From: UBA1494_A sp963973975
GTDB taxonomy: Bacteria; Bacteroidota; Bacteroidia; Flavobacteriales_E; Vicingaceae
Length of the DNA stretch: 64,000 nt
Reading direction: 5' to 3'
Assembly (NCBI GenBank): GCA_963973975.1
Contig: CAXBCF010000010.1
Location: 40,549-104,548 of the forward strand
Each line of letters starts with the position of its first letter. The first letter of the stretch is position 1. Positions 50,526-60,328 of the stretch are shown piece by piece. Both the position numbers and the translations under genes were made by a program. The notes beneath the pieces are model-generated. The model worked only from the letters and a program-made list of their open reading frames with translations, did not search any database and was not told the origin of the DNA.

Positions 50526-53255
50526 TTATTCTTCTTTTCGCTTCACTTCGGAGTAGGCTACGAAACCTATTAATAGTAAAAAGATGACCGAAGATACCCA
50601 AGTCAGTTTTTCTCCTACTTCATAAAGTATTGGTTCAAATTTAAATTCTATGGTTCCCTGACCTTTTGGTAAAACCATTGCTCTTAATATGTAGTTTGCT
50701 CTAAAAAATGGCATTTCTTCTCCATTAACATAAGCTTTCCATCCCGGTTGATAATATATTTCAGAAAATACAGTAAGTTGTTCGCTTGAAGTTGAATATG
50801 AGTAAGTCAATACATTCGGACTGTAATTAGTCAGTTGAATTGAATTCGATTGATTGAGTTTAAATGTTTTTCCTTTTACAGAAGCTGCATTTTTTTCTTG
50901 TACAACTAATGTGTTTGCAGGATTTATATTCCTCATTGCCATGATGGCCGAATCAGGACTTTCCACAATTTTTACTTGATCAACAAACCAGGCGTTTCCG
51001 AGTGCATAAGGGTTCTCGATAAAAACAGAAGGAGATTTACCACTTTTATCAGGACCAATAACATACTTGGCGTTCAACATATTAGTCATATGCAAAGAAG
51101 GTAAAAGCTGCTGAACTTGAGTAGTCCCTGCTTTCGCAAAAGTTTGTTGAACTTGAAAGTGCTCAAACACCAAAGTAAAATCTATAAACTCTTGATACTT
51201 TCTAAGCTTTGCTGCATGATATCCTCCAAGTGTTTTATGAAAATAAGGCATTTCTGCATCTTGATCCATTCTTGAAGTAGCATTTAAAACCCGATAATGT
51301 GTTCCCCGCATTAATTCAGTAAACTGCACATCAATTACTTTACGCTGATCAATCCTTCCTCTTGATTCATTTTTAAGTTCAGCTAAACTTTTTTCAATTT
51401 CAACTGCAATTTCTGGATTTCTACTAATTTCTCGTTTTAGTATTTCCAAATCAGTCGGTGAGGGTATAAATGGAAACTTATTTTTTGAAGGGTCTTCCCA
51501 TTTTAAATATTTACCTGTTTTACCTGTCTTGCCTGTGTTTTTAGCGTTGTTTAAGTATTGTTTATCAATTATCCATAAGTCAATAAGAATAAAAATCCCT
51601 AACCCTGAAATTAAAACTTTACGCTTGATCTTATCCATTAAAAATAAGGCTAGTAATACAAGTGCTACAACTAAAAACTGTAAACTCCTAAGTGCACTTT
51701 TACTTATTTTCTCCTCACGATAAGAGGTGATGGTTTCCATCACAGCATAGGTTTTATCAATTGCAGCAGAATTTCCAGTTTGAGCAGCTATCCGCTCTTG
51801 AAATTTACTCTGCTCTTTATCACTCATTAAATCAATGAATGTCCCAGGAGTAAGGTATAACAAAAGAATAATGAATGTAAAACCACCTGCAATGCCATAT
51901 AATTTTTTCTTTTGGGCTAAAATCTGTTCTTTTTCTTTAATCAGACGATCTAAAAACAATACTGCAAATAGCGGCAGTATGAATTCAGCCACTAATAAAA
52001 TCATTGCTACGGCTCTGAATTTATTATAGCCTGGAATAAAATCAATAAAAAACTCAGTGAAACCCATGAAATTTTTTCCCCAAGAAAGCATAACTGTTAT
52101 AACCGTTACTATGAAAAGTGGTAAAATAATTCGATCTTTAACGAAAAATAAGGCCAAAATTGCCAATAACATTACTATTACACCTATGTAGACAGGCCCT
52201 GAAGTAACTGGTTGATTTCCAAAATAGGAAATAATTAAATTTTGATTTTGCTGGTATTCTTCAACAAGCATATTGAAGAATTGTGGATCTTCTTTTCTCA
52301 AGCGCTCTATCTCTTCTTCCTGCCCCAAAATTGGAACAGAAGTTCCTCCCTTGACATCCGGAACTACCAATGAAAATGTCTCATCAATTCCATAACTCCA
52401 TTGGGTAATGTAATCTTTTTCTAATCCTGAACTCGCCTTAGTAGCATTTGAATTCCCTTGATTATCTATTGTTAGTTCTGACTTTCCACGTGTTGATTCT
52501 TTAGCATACTCATAAGTAATCAATATATTTCCAATATTGGGAAGTATTCCTAAAATCCCCGCAAGTATTACAAAAGATAAAATTTTAAAGTATTGCTTTA
52601 AACGCTTTAGTTGATACCAATGAAAAAATTCTGCAATTACTACAGCCAATAAAATCAAAAGTAGATAATAGGTGATTTGCAAGTGATTGGCATAAAGTTC
52701 CAAAGCAGTATAGACTGCAATCAATAACAAACCGACTTTCATTCTTCCTCGAAAGGACTCAATCAGACCTGCTAAAATTGGCGCCATGTAAGCAATTGCA
52801 ATAGCTTTAGAATTGTGTCCTGCTTCAATAATGATAAAGAAGTATGAAGAAAATGCAAATGCTATCGCGCCTAATATTGACAGCCAAGGATTGATTCTCA
52901 AACTCTGAAGTAATATATAGAATCCTATTAAATAGAGGAATAACAAACTTGCAGGTGCAGGAAGTCCTATACGAGAAACTGACGAAAAAACACTGACAAT
53001 ATTGTAATTAAATCTTACAGTAGCAGTCAAAAAACTTGGCATTCCCGAAAACATATTACCCGACCAAAGCGCATGCTCATCATACTTTTCTAGATGTGTT
53101 TTAATCTCTTTTGAAGTAGCTTTATGTTTTTGAATATCACCCTGGTCAAGTTTTAAACCTTCCATTACAGGATAAAAATAAACTAGCGAAATAACCACAA
53201 ACAAAATGACTGCTGTAAGGTGTGGAAAAAGTTTTTTAAAGTTAAATTTTTTCAT
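50526..53255 (-). CDS. YfhO-family membrane protein (GT-C-like)
   Basis: 909 residues. The first two thirds hold about 12 hydrophobic segments typical of the YfhO/GT-C fold, with an extracytoplasmic loop containing DQGDIQKHKATSKEIK near the N-terminus (about 40-55), where GT-C enzymes carry their acidic residues. A large soluble domain (about 590-870) follows, with LTNYSPNVLTYSYSTSS and QPGWKAYVNGEEMPFFRANYI, then a final membrane helix. YfhO proteins are linked to lipid-linked sugar transfer to envelope polymers. It starts 4 bp after the DUF4834 gene and is in the glycan operon. Confidence 0.88.
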   Translation of the reverse strand: MKKFNFKKLFPHLTAVILFVVISLVYFYPVMEGLKLDQGDIQKHKATSKEIKTHLEKYDEHALWSGNMFSGMPSFLTATVRFNYNIVSVFSSVSRIGLPAPASLLFLYLIGFYILLQSLRINPWLSILGAIAFAFSSYFFIIIEAGHNSKAIAIAYMAPILAGLIESFRGRMKVGLLLIAVYTALELYANHLQITYYLLLILLAVVIAEFFHWYQLKRLKQYFKILSFVILAGILGILPNIGNILITYEYAKESTRGKSELTIDNQGNSNATKASSGLEKDYITQWSYGIDETFSLVVPDVKGGTSVPILGQEEEIERLRKEDPQFFNMLVEEYQQNQNLIISYFGNQPVTSGPVYIGVIVMLLAILALFFVKDRIILPLFIVTVITVMLSWGKNFMGFTEFFIDFIPGYNKFRAVAMILLVAEFILPLFAVLFLDRLIKEKEQILAQKKKLYGIAGGFTFIILLLYLTPGTFIDLMSDKEQSKFQERIAAQTGNSAAIDKTYAVMETITSYREEKISKSALRSLQFLVVALVLLALFLMDKIKRKVLISGLGIFILIDLWIIDKQYLNNAKNTGKTGKTGKYLKWEDPSKNKFPFIPSPTDLEILKREISRNPEIAVEIEKSLAELKNESRGRIDQRKVIDVQFTELMRGTHYRVLNATSRMDQDAEMPYFHKTLGGYHAAKLRKYQEFIDFTLVFEHFQVQQTFAKAGTTQVQQLLPSLHMTNMLNAKYVIGPDKSGKSPSVFIENPYALGNAWFVDQVKIVESPDSAIMAMRNINPANTLVVQEKNAASVKGKTFKLNQSNSIQLTNYSPNVLTYSYSTSSEQLTVFSEIYYQPGWKAYVNGEEMPFFRANYILRAMVLPKGQGTIEFKFEPILYEVGEKLTWVSSVIFLLLIGFVAYSEVKRKEE

Positions 53256-53259
53256 AGGT

Positions 53260-53535
53260 CTATTCTTTATCGTCTACCTCTTCATAGTCAACATATTCAC
53301 CAAGTTTATCTTTTCTCTTTGAAGAAGCGCTATCATTAGAAGATTCTTTGGCCGAAAAATTACCTTTTTTCTGTTGATTTTGATACTGGTTTTGAAATTT
53401 ATCTTGCTGCTTTTTGATAAAATTTCTCAACACTAATGGAAGTAAAAACCTAACAATCAATTTTATACCATAATAAATTAGGGCAATAATTAACAGTGTT
53501 CGTACAAAAGAGATAATTCCAGCTTCAAAAACCAT
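53260..53535 (-). CDS. DUF4834 family membrane protein
   Basis: 91 residues with one N-terminal membrane helix (FVRTLLIIALIYYGIKLIVRFLLPLVL), then a Lys/Gln-rich tail (FIKKQQDKFQNQYQNQQ) and an acidic end (VDYEEVDDKE). This matches the DUF4834 family of Bacteroidota, whose function is unknown. It abuts carB directly and is followed by yfhO after 4 bp, an arrangement I associate with this lineage. Confidence 0.75.
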   Translation of the reverse strand: MVFEAGIISFVRTLLIIALIYYGIKLIVRFLLPLVLRNFIKKQQDKFQNQYQNQQKKGNFSAKESSNDSASSKRKDKLGEYVDYEEVDDKE

Positions 53536-56355
53536 TTACTTGCTAAGGTAAAGGTTTCTTTCCGAATAAATTTCTCTGAAAAACTTATCCTTTAAATCAG
53601 CTATAAAACGAATAGCCTCACCTGTTGATTTCATCTCAGGTCCCAACTCTTTATTAACATTTGGAAATTTATCGAAAGAGAATACAGGAATTTTTATAGC
53701 GTATCCTTCTTGATGAGGAGTAAAGTTAAAATCCTTGATTTTCTTTTCTCCCAACATAACTTTTGTAGCATAATTTACATAAGGCTCCCTGTAGGCTTTA
53801 GAAATAAAAGGAACTGTTCTAGAAGCTCTTGGATTGGCTTCAATAATGTAAACTACTTCGTTCTTTATTGCAAACTGAACATTAAGTAAACCAACTGTTT
53901 CCAATGCCACAGCAATTTTCTTAGTATAATTTCTAATTTGTTCTAAAACAGCTTCACTTAAATCAAATGTTGGAAGTACAGCATATGAATCGCCAGAATG
54001 AATACCTGCAGGCTCAATGTGCTCCATTATACCAATAATGTAGACATCTTCTCCATCACAAATTGCATCTGCTTCTGCTTCAATTGCTCCAGAAAGGAAA
54101 TGATCTAACAATATTTTATTACCCGGTAAATCTTTTAAAATATTTACCACATGTTGTTCCAATTCCCTTTCATTCAAAACAATTTTCATGCTTTGACCAC
54201 CCAAAACGTAGGATGGGCGAACTAAAAGTGGAAAGCCTAACTCCTTGCTCAATTCAATTGCTTCATCAGCAGTTTCAATTGACCCATATTTTGGGTAAGG
54301 AATGTCGTGCTTTTTTAAAAGATCAGAAAAACTACCACGGTCTTCAGCTAAATCAAGTGCCTTATAGGTTGTTCCTAATATTTTAATGCCATATCGCTCA
54401 AGTTTTTCAGCTAATTTTAAAGCTGTTTGACCTCCTAATTGAACAATTACTCCTTCCGGTTTTTCATGTTGAATAATGTCGTAAATGTGTTCCCAAAATA
54501 CAGGCTCAAAATAAAGTTTATCAGCTGTATCAAAATCGGTAGAAACGGTCTCGGGATTACAGTTAATCATAATGGTTTCATAGCCACATTCTTTTGCTGC
54601 CAAAATTCCATGAACGCAACAATAATCAAACTCTATCCCCTGTCCAATTCTATTTGGACCTGAACCCAATACAACAATTTTTTTACGATCTGAAACAATT
54701 GATTCGTTTTCAGTTTCAAAAGTGCTATAATAATATGGAGTTTGGGCTTCAAATTCAGCTGCACAGGTGTCAACTAATTTATATACTCTTTTAATGTTGT
54801 AATCCTCTCTCAATTGATAAACTTCACTTTCTAAGCAATTCAATAAGTGAGCAATTTGTCTGTCTGCGTATCCTTTCTGTTTCGCTTCAAGTAATAAATC
54901 CTTCGGCAAGGTTTTTAAATTAAATTTTTCAATTTCCTTTTCTAAAGAAATTAATTCTTCAATTTGTCTTAAAAACCAAGGATCTATCAATGTAGATTTG
55001 TAAACCGTAGAAATTGGAATTCCCAATTTAATGGCATCGTACAAATGAAATAAGCGATTCCAGCTTGGATTTTCAAGGCTTTTTAAAATTTGTTCTTGAT
55101 TCTTTAGTTCTTTACCATCAGCACCTAAACCATTTCGTTTAATCTCTAAGGACTGACAAGCTTTTTGGAGGGCTTCTTGAAATGATCTCCCAATTCCCAT
55201 TACCTCTCCAACAGATTTCATTTGAAGACCTAAGGTTTTATCTGGGCTATCGAATTTATCGAAGTTCCATCTAGGAATTTTTACAATCACATAATCCAAG
55301 GTCGGCTCAAAGTAAGCTGAAGTATTTCCTGTGATTTGATTTTTTAATTCATCTAAATGATAACCAATTGCCAATTTTGCAGCAATTTTTGCAATTGGAT
55401 ATCCTGTTGCTTTTGATGCGAGCGCAGAAGAACGAGAAACTCTAGGGTTAATCTCTACTGCTATAATCTCCTCTTTTTCATCATTACTCACTGCGAATTG
55501 AACATTACACCCACCTGCAAAGTCTCCAATTGAGCGCATCATTTTGATTGCCATGGTACGCATCTTTTGATAAGTAGAATCTGATAAAGTCATAGCAGGA
55601 GCAACTGTTATTGAATCTCCTGTATGAATTCCCATGGGATCCATGTTCTCAATAGAACAAATAATGGCAACATTGTCATTTGAGTCACGCAATAGTTCCA
55701 ACTCATATTCTTTCCATCCCAATACAGCTTTGTCTATCATTACTTCATGTATAGGAGATGCATGAAGTCCGCGAGTGAGAAGTTTATCAAACTCCTCGGG
55801 AGTGTGAACAAATGAAGCTCCTGAGCCGCCCAAAGTGTAAGATGCTCGAATTACTAGAGGAAAACCAATTTCTTGAGCATAATTTTTTCCTTCTAAAAAA
55901 GAGTTAGCAATCCTAGAGGGTGCTACACCTACACCAATTTTTAACATTAGTTTTCTAAAAGCTTCACGATCTTCAGTTACGTTGATTGCAGCAACATCAA
56001 CACCAATCATTTTAACACCATACTTTTCAAATAAACCTATTTCATCGCATTTTATAGCAAGGTTTAAGGCTGTTTGGCCACCTACAGTTGGTAAAACAGT
56101 ATCGATATCTGGATGTTCTATAAGTATTTGCTCTATAGATTCTGTTTCAAGTGGCAAAAGATAAATATGATCCGCCATAACAGGATCAGTCATTATCGTT
56201 GCAGGATTCGAGTTAATCAAACTGACTTTAATTCCTTCTTCTCGAAGAGAGCGAGCAGCCTGAGAACCTGAGTAATCAAATTCACATGCTTGACCTATTA
56301 CTATTGGACCACTCCCTATTAACAAAGTGTGCTTTATATTTGGATTTTTTGGCAT
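53536..56355 (-). CDS. carB: Carbamoyl-phosphate synthase large subunit without the C-terminal MGS domain
   Basis: Makes carbamoyl phosphate from ammonia, bicarbonate and two ATP for arginine and pyrimidine synthesis. The N-terminal half has LIGSGPIVIGQACEFDYSG, VAPAMTLSD and VEINPRVSRSSALASKATG; the second half has VLGSGPNRIGQGIEFDYC, PSYVLGGQSM and IIEANPRASRTVPFISK. Each half holds one ATP-grasp site. At 939 residues it ends soon after the second ATP-grasp and lacks the roughly 130-residue MGS-like allosteric domain of the 1073-residue E. coli enzyme; such short CarB proteins are usual in Flavobacteriales. It heads a tightly packed operon of glycan genes. carA is not in this window. Confidence 0.95.
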   Translation of the reverse strand: MPKNPNIKHTLLIGSGPIVIGQACEFDYSGSQAARSLREEGIKVSLINSNPATIMTDPVMADHIYLLPLETESIEQILIEHPDIDTVLPTVGGQTALNLAIKCDEIGLFEKYGVKMIGVDVAAINVTEDREAFRKLMLKIGVGVAPSRIANSFLEGKNYAQEIGFPLVIRASYTLGGSGASFVHTPEEFDKLLTRGLHASPIHEVMIDKAVLGWKEYELELLRDSNDNVAIICSIENMDPMGIHTGDSITVAPAMTLSDSTYQKMRTMAIKMMRSIGDFAGGCNVQFAVSNDEKEEIIAVEINPRVSRSSALASKATGYPIAKIAAKLAIGYHLDELKNQITGNTSAYFEPTLDYVIVKIPRWNFDKFDSPDKTLGLQMKSVGEVMGIGRSFQEALQKACQSLEIKRNGLGADGKELKNQEQILKSLENPSWNRLFHLYDAIKLGIPISTVYKSTLIDPWFLRQIEELISLEKEIEKFNLKTLPKDLLLEAKQKGYADRQIAHLLNCLESEVYQLREDYNIKRVYKLVDTCAAEFEAQTPYYYSTFETENESIVSDRKKIVVLGSGPNRIGQGIEFDYCCVHGILAAKECGYETIMINCNPETVSTDFDTADKLYFEPVFWEHIYDIIQHEKPEGVIVQLGGQTALKLAEKLERYGIKILGTTYKALDLAEDRGSFSDLLKKHDIPYPKYGSIETADEAIELSKELGFPLLVRPSYVLGGQSMKIVLNERELEQHVVNILKDLPGNKILLDHFLSGAIEAEADAICDGEDVYIIGIMEHIEPAGIHSGDSYAVLPTFDLSEAVLEQIRNYTKKIAVALETVGLLNVQFAIKNEVVYIIEANPRASRTVPFISKAYREPYVNYATKVMLGEKKIKDFNFTPHQEGYAIKIPVFSFDKFPNVNKELGPEMKSTGEAIRFIADLKDKFFREIYSERNLYLSK

Positions 56356-56373
56356 CTATTCTAATTTTGAATG

Positions 56374-56381
56374 CAAATTTA
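56374..56381 (-). promoter_or_regulatory. Putative -7 promoter box for the carB operon
   Basis: The minus strand reads TAAATTTG, a TAnnTTTG match, 19 bp before the carB ATG at 56355 and downstream of the terminator at 56431. Confidence 0.4.
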
Positions 56382-56424
56382 ACTTCGAACAAGTTAACGC
56401 AGAAAGAAACATCATTTTTTTATA

Positions 56425-56456
56425 CAAAAAAAGGGACTGTTTTTCAACAGTCCCTT
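56425..56456 (-). terminator. Intrinsic terminator after the 1090-residue T9SS gene
   Basis: On the minus strand a 10-bp perfect stem (AAGGGACTGT / ACAGTCCCTT) with a 6-nt loop leads into TTTTTTT. It ends the transcript from 59749 and separates it from carB. Confidence 0.87.
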
Positions 56457-56476
56457 ATAAAATCAAGTAAAGTATC

Positions 56477-59400
56477 TTAATTCTTAATCAATTTACCTGA
56501 AGTAACTGAATTATCAGAAATAACTCTGATGATGTATGTTCCATTATCCAATGATGATAAATCAATCTTTCTTGAATTTTTACCCAAATTAATATTAGGT
56601 GGAAAATCTTCTAAAACTAATTGACCTTTTATATTATATATCTGAACACTCACAGGTTTTGATATATCATTTACTTCAAAGTCAAAATTGGTTACATTTC
56701 GAACAGGATTAGGGTAGATATGAATTGAATTTCTTTTCGTCTTATTGGATTCGATAGACTTAATTTCATTAATTCCAACCAATTTATCCGTTTCAAAAAT
56801 TCCTCTGCCATGAGTTCCTACATAAACCTTTCCTTGATTTACAACCCCATATTTAGCAGGGAAACGCATTTGTTGAATTGACATAGCAGGTACTCTTCCT
56901 AACCCAGCATTTTCTTCAGTCCATACAACATCGATAGAATTAATTTGCAGTACAGAATCAAATTTGGTGTCAGTGGTAAACGCATTTTCTGTTCCAAAAA
57001 CACCTAAATCAGTAGCAATTAATACTTGATTATTGTCTCTATAATCGATAATTGCATCGTAGATTGGTGTGTTAGGAAGCTCACCGTCCCCAACTCCATC
57101 GATAAACTCAAAAGTTACTGCTGGTGCTAATGCATTCGTTGATCTTCTTATATAACTATTACTTCCATAATTACCAAGAGTTACAATTATGTTATTTGCA
57201 TCATTAGGATCAATTGCAACTCCTGTTACTGCTCTTCCTGTAAAAGAACCAATTAATCGTGTACTTGTAATATTTTGAACGACAAAATCTTCAGCTGCAG
57301 TGATAGGAATCATACTTTCATCGATTGCGTTAATATTATCAACTCTATACAATCTTCCATTTGAAGTACCTAAAAATAAATGGTCTCCATCAGCACTAAA
57401 CTCATTAGAGATTACATTGTCATTATTCAACATTGGGCTAGGTGTAGAATTATTTCCAGCAATTTTAAACCATCGAACAACTTCGGAGGCTTTCAACATG
57501 TCTCTTGTCATCCAGACATTTCTTTGATTAGAACCACTAACACCTCTACCAACAACATTAGCTAAACTAACCATGGTTTGGACTGAATCTGCAAATTCTT
57601 TTTCATAAAAGAAAGTAACTTGACGGTCATCAAAAACAATGGAATCTTTTCTAACAGTAATATTTAAAGGAGTTGTTGTTTCAAAAATATTAGTCCAATT
57701 AACTGTACTATTAAAGTTAAAAGAAACTGTATCTCTAAAGGAAGTTGTGTCTAAGTGAAATGCTCTATATCTAAACACCACTTCTTTTCTATTAGTATCA
57801 ACAATAATGGTATCATAATTTACAATTAACTCATTAATTCCATTTGAATTTACTCTTACCGCTTTTCTATCTATTGCACCTCTTAAAGTGTCTTTCGGAA
57901 ATAAGTCAAAATCAACTATCCCATCTAAGGGCCATCTATTGTTCTTACTTTCATAAGCTAAAACAGTTCCTTGAACAATTGGTGGTAAAAAGGAATCAAC
58001 TTCAAATTGAATCTGAACTGAATCTGTAGTGCCTTGATGGTTAAACGATTCCCAAATGCTAGTTGAAGTGTAGAAAACGTTTGGTGCACAATACTGAGCT
58101 CCTCCACAAAGTTGCTCTAAATTACCTGAATACACATTGGCATTATCAGGATTAAATGAACTTAATGTACTTCCAAGTCCTTGTAAACGAGTTATATTTC
58201 CAAAATACAAGGAAGCAATACCTACTTCAGGGTTTACAGTAAATAACTGGGCATCGAAACCATCACCTCCTCTAACTTGTACTCCATTTTTACCTGAATT
58301 AAAATCAAGTCCGACTAATTGAGTGCCTCTATCTTGTGTTCCACCTAAAACCAAATCTTTTGGTCCAACACCTATATCATAAAACTGCGTTACATTAAAT
58401 CCAAAATTTGAGGTTGAATATACAGGAAATGTAGCATCTGAATTAAAACAAACTGAAATCCCACCATCAGTTCCAATATATAAAGTATTAGGATTTAAAG
58501 GATTAAACATAAACTCGTGAACATCTGCATGTATAAAAAATGGATTTCCAGGGAAATCAAAGGTGTTTGCAATACTTCTCCAACCTCCTTCCAAAGGAGC
58601 TGGATCGACAGAGCTTTGATTCCATTGAAGCACATCAACTCCTCCAACAAAAATTTTACCAGGAATAGTTGGATGAATCGTAATAGTATTATCATAGAAT
58701 CCTTGACAAGCTCCTACAGTTCTTCCCGCACCAAAGAAATCTGGTGTATTATTTATTTTGACCCAATTTAAACCGGCATCGTTAGAACGATATATTCCTT
58801 CTAAACAATTACTAAAATTTGTAGCAGAGGCGAACATAATGTCAGAATTTGAGGGTGCTATTGCAACTTCAATTCTTCTTGCTCCAGCAAAAGAAACAGC
58901 TGTGTAATTTAGACCACCATCTTGAGATGATAGTACTGTTTCGGAATAAGTCACTACAATATTAGATCCAAGAATTTCAACATCGTAGCATGCACCTGCT
59001 ATAGAATTTATTGGTGCGGTCCAAGTTGAACCACCATCTTTACTTTCTCTTAAACCTGTGCCAGTTGCAGCAAGAATATGATCAGCATCATTGGGATTTA
59101 CAGCAATATTATTTACAGTTGACCATTCAGCTCCGAATGTGTTATTAAGGTTAGGTCCAATAAGTAATTCAGATGTACCATTTCCTGTTAACTTAAACAA
59201 ACCGTTACCTAAAAAGTAAGAACTTTTAGCCTTATTATTATTAGATCCATCAAAATTTGAACCAGTACCAACATAAATAGTTCCATCAGGCCCTTGAGCC
59301 ATTGCGGATACATTTGAAATCTTAAAATCAGAATCGTATGGTTGCCATGAAACTGCTCCATCAAAAGATTCCCAAATCCCACCTGAAACACCACCAGCTA

Positions 59401-59749
59401 AAATGTGAGTTGTGTCATTTATATCAATAATAATTGATCTAGTTCTTCCACCCACGTTATCTGGTCCTTTAAATCTCCAATTAATATCAAGTGTTTTACT
59501 TGATTTCCTCATTTTATTAGCAGCCTTAACTGCAGCTGCCATTTCTAATGGGTCTAATCCATCAATTGAACGATTAAATTTAATATCAGCAATGAATTGC
59601 TGTGAGCCAGCAAGGAACTGATTTTTTAAACTTAAATAAGTATTTGTTCTTGGAAAATAATGTTCTTTTTTCTCAGAATATGAGATAAATACAACTGAAG
59701 TAATTAACAAAGCTGTAAGAGACAGAAGCGTAAACCTTTTGATTTTCAT
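56477..59749 (-). CDS. Large T9SS-secreted protein with Asp-box (sortilin/BNR-type) propeller
   Basis: 1090 residues with an N-terminal signal (FTLLSLTALLITSVVFISYS). After a short proregion the protein has repeated Asp-box motifs such as SKDGGSTWTAP, SSQDGGLNY and SNDAGLNWVKI, with GGVSGGIWESFDGAVSWQP and GTDGGISVCF, typical of VPS10/BNR-type ten-bladed propellers. A middle region (about 540-720) has IWESFNHQGTTDSVQIQFE and looks like an inserted beta domain. The last 80 residues, from IYPNPVRN, are a type A T9SS sorting domain. It is probably surface-exposed or released; the substrate or ligand is unknown. The terminator at 56425 follows its stop. Confidence 0.85.
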   Translation of the reverse strand: MKIKRFTLLSLTALLITSVVFISYSEKKEHYFPRTNTYLSLKNQFLAGSQQFIADIKFNRSIDGLDPLEMAAAVKAANKMRKSSKTLDINWRFKGPDNVGGRTRSIIIDINDTTHILAGGVSGGIWESFDGAVSWQPYDSDFKISNVSAMAQGPDGTIYVGTGSNFDGSNNNKAKSSYFLGNGLFKLTGNGTSELLIGPNLNNTFGAEWSTVNNIAVNPNDADHILAATGTGLRESKDGGSTWTAPINSIAGACYDVEILGSNIVVTYSETVLSSQDGGLNYTAVSFAGARRIEVAIAPSNSDIMFASATNFSNCLEGIYRSNDAGLNWVKINNTPDFFGAGRTVGACQGFYDNTITIHPTIPGKIFVGGVDVLQWNQSSVDPAPLEGGWRSIANTFDFPGNPFFIHADVHEFMFNPLNPNTLYIGTDGGISVCFNSDATFPVYSTSNFGFNVTQFYDIGVGPKDLVLGGTQDRGTQLVGLDFNSGKNGVQVRGGDGFDAQLFTVNPEVGIASLYFGNITRLQGLGSTLSSFNPDNANVYSGNLEQLCGGAQYCAPNVFYTSTSIWESFNHQGTTDSVQIQFEVDSFLPPIVQGTVLAYESKNNRWPLDGIVDFDLFPKDTLRGAIDRKAVRVNSNGINELIVNYDTIIVDTNRKEVVFRYRAFHLDTTSFRDTVSFNFNSTVNWTNIFETTTPLNITVRKDSIVFDDRQVTFFYEKEFADSVQTMVSLANVVGRGVSGSNQRNVWMTRDMLKASEVVRWFKIAGNNSTPSPMLNNDNVISNEFSADGDHLFLGTSNGRLYRVDNINAIDESMIPITAAEDFVVQNITSTRLIGSFTGRAVTGVAIDPNDANNIIVTLGNYGSNSYIRRSTNALAPAVTFEFIDGVGDGELPNTPIYDAIIDYRDNNQVLIATDLGVFGTENAFTTDTKFDSVLQINSIDVVWTEENAGLGRVPAMSIQQMRFPAKYGVVNQGKVYVGTHGRGIFETDKLVGINEIKSIESNKTKRNSIHIYPNPVRNVTNFDFEVNDISKPVSVQIYNIKGQLVLEDFPPNINLGKNSRKIDLSSLDNGTYIIRVISDNSVTSGKLIKN

Positions 59750-59942
59750 AATTATACGGTTTTAGTAGATATAGAATTACAGTAGCACAAGTTACGAATA
59801 AATTGATTGTATTAAACTAAAATGAATAAATCGTCAATTTTTTAACATATTAATTTTGCATTTACCACCGATTAAACAAACCGATTTAAAAAAAGTTGAA
59901 AATATAAATGCTCGTAACTTTTAAAACTGTACTTTTAGTGTC

Positions 59943-60323
59943 ATGAAAAAGATAGCTTTAATTATTTTGCTACTTTTATCTAACTTTATTTTTAGTCAAA
60001 GTAAATCAGAGATTGGTAAATATTTAGAATCATCGAATATGGAAGATTTAGTCAAGCATTTTGGTGAATCTTTAGAATTGAGTATTTTAAATAAATCAGG
60101 TGTTTACAATATTGTACAAGCAAAAGTTCTTTTAACTAATTTTTTTACCGCCTACCCGCCTGAAAAATATTTTGTAAAGCACCTAGGTGGAAACCCTTCA
60201 AAGAAGTATTATGAAATAGGAAAACTATTAAGTTCTAAGGGCAATTTTAGAACTTATTTTTTATACGATATTGTTAAGGGAGAAGTGCAAATTATCGAAC
60301 TTCGCATCGAAATTACAGACTAA
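59943..60323 (+). CDS. DUF4783 family secreted protein
   Basis: 126 residues with a signal peptide (MKKIALIILLLLSNFIFSQ) and an NTF2-like small mature domain: LESSNMEDLVKHFGESLELSI, then VLLTNFFTAYPPEKYFVKH and FRTYFLYDI. This matches the Bacteroidota DUF4783 family (function unknown), which is often found just upstream of nadC, as here (5-bp gap). It probably acts in the periplasm. Nothing points to a link with NAD synthesis beyond co-transcription. Confidence 0.8.
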   Translation: MKKIALIILLLLSNFIFSQSKSEIGKYLESSNMEDLVKHFGESLELSILNKSGVYNIVQAKVLLTNFFTAYPPEKYFVKHLGGNPSKKYYEIGKLLSSKGNFRTYFLYDIVKGEVQIIELRIEITD

Positions 60324-60328
60324 AAGAT

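Noticed and set aside
54063..54386. 107-codon open frame antisense to carB
   Set aside because: It lies fully inside a conserved, high-confidence carB gene and its product has no sensible features; it reflects codon bias.
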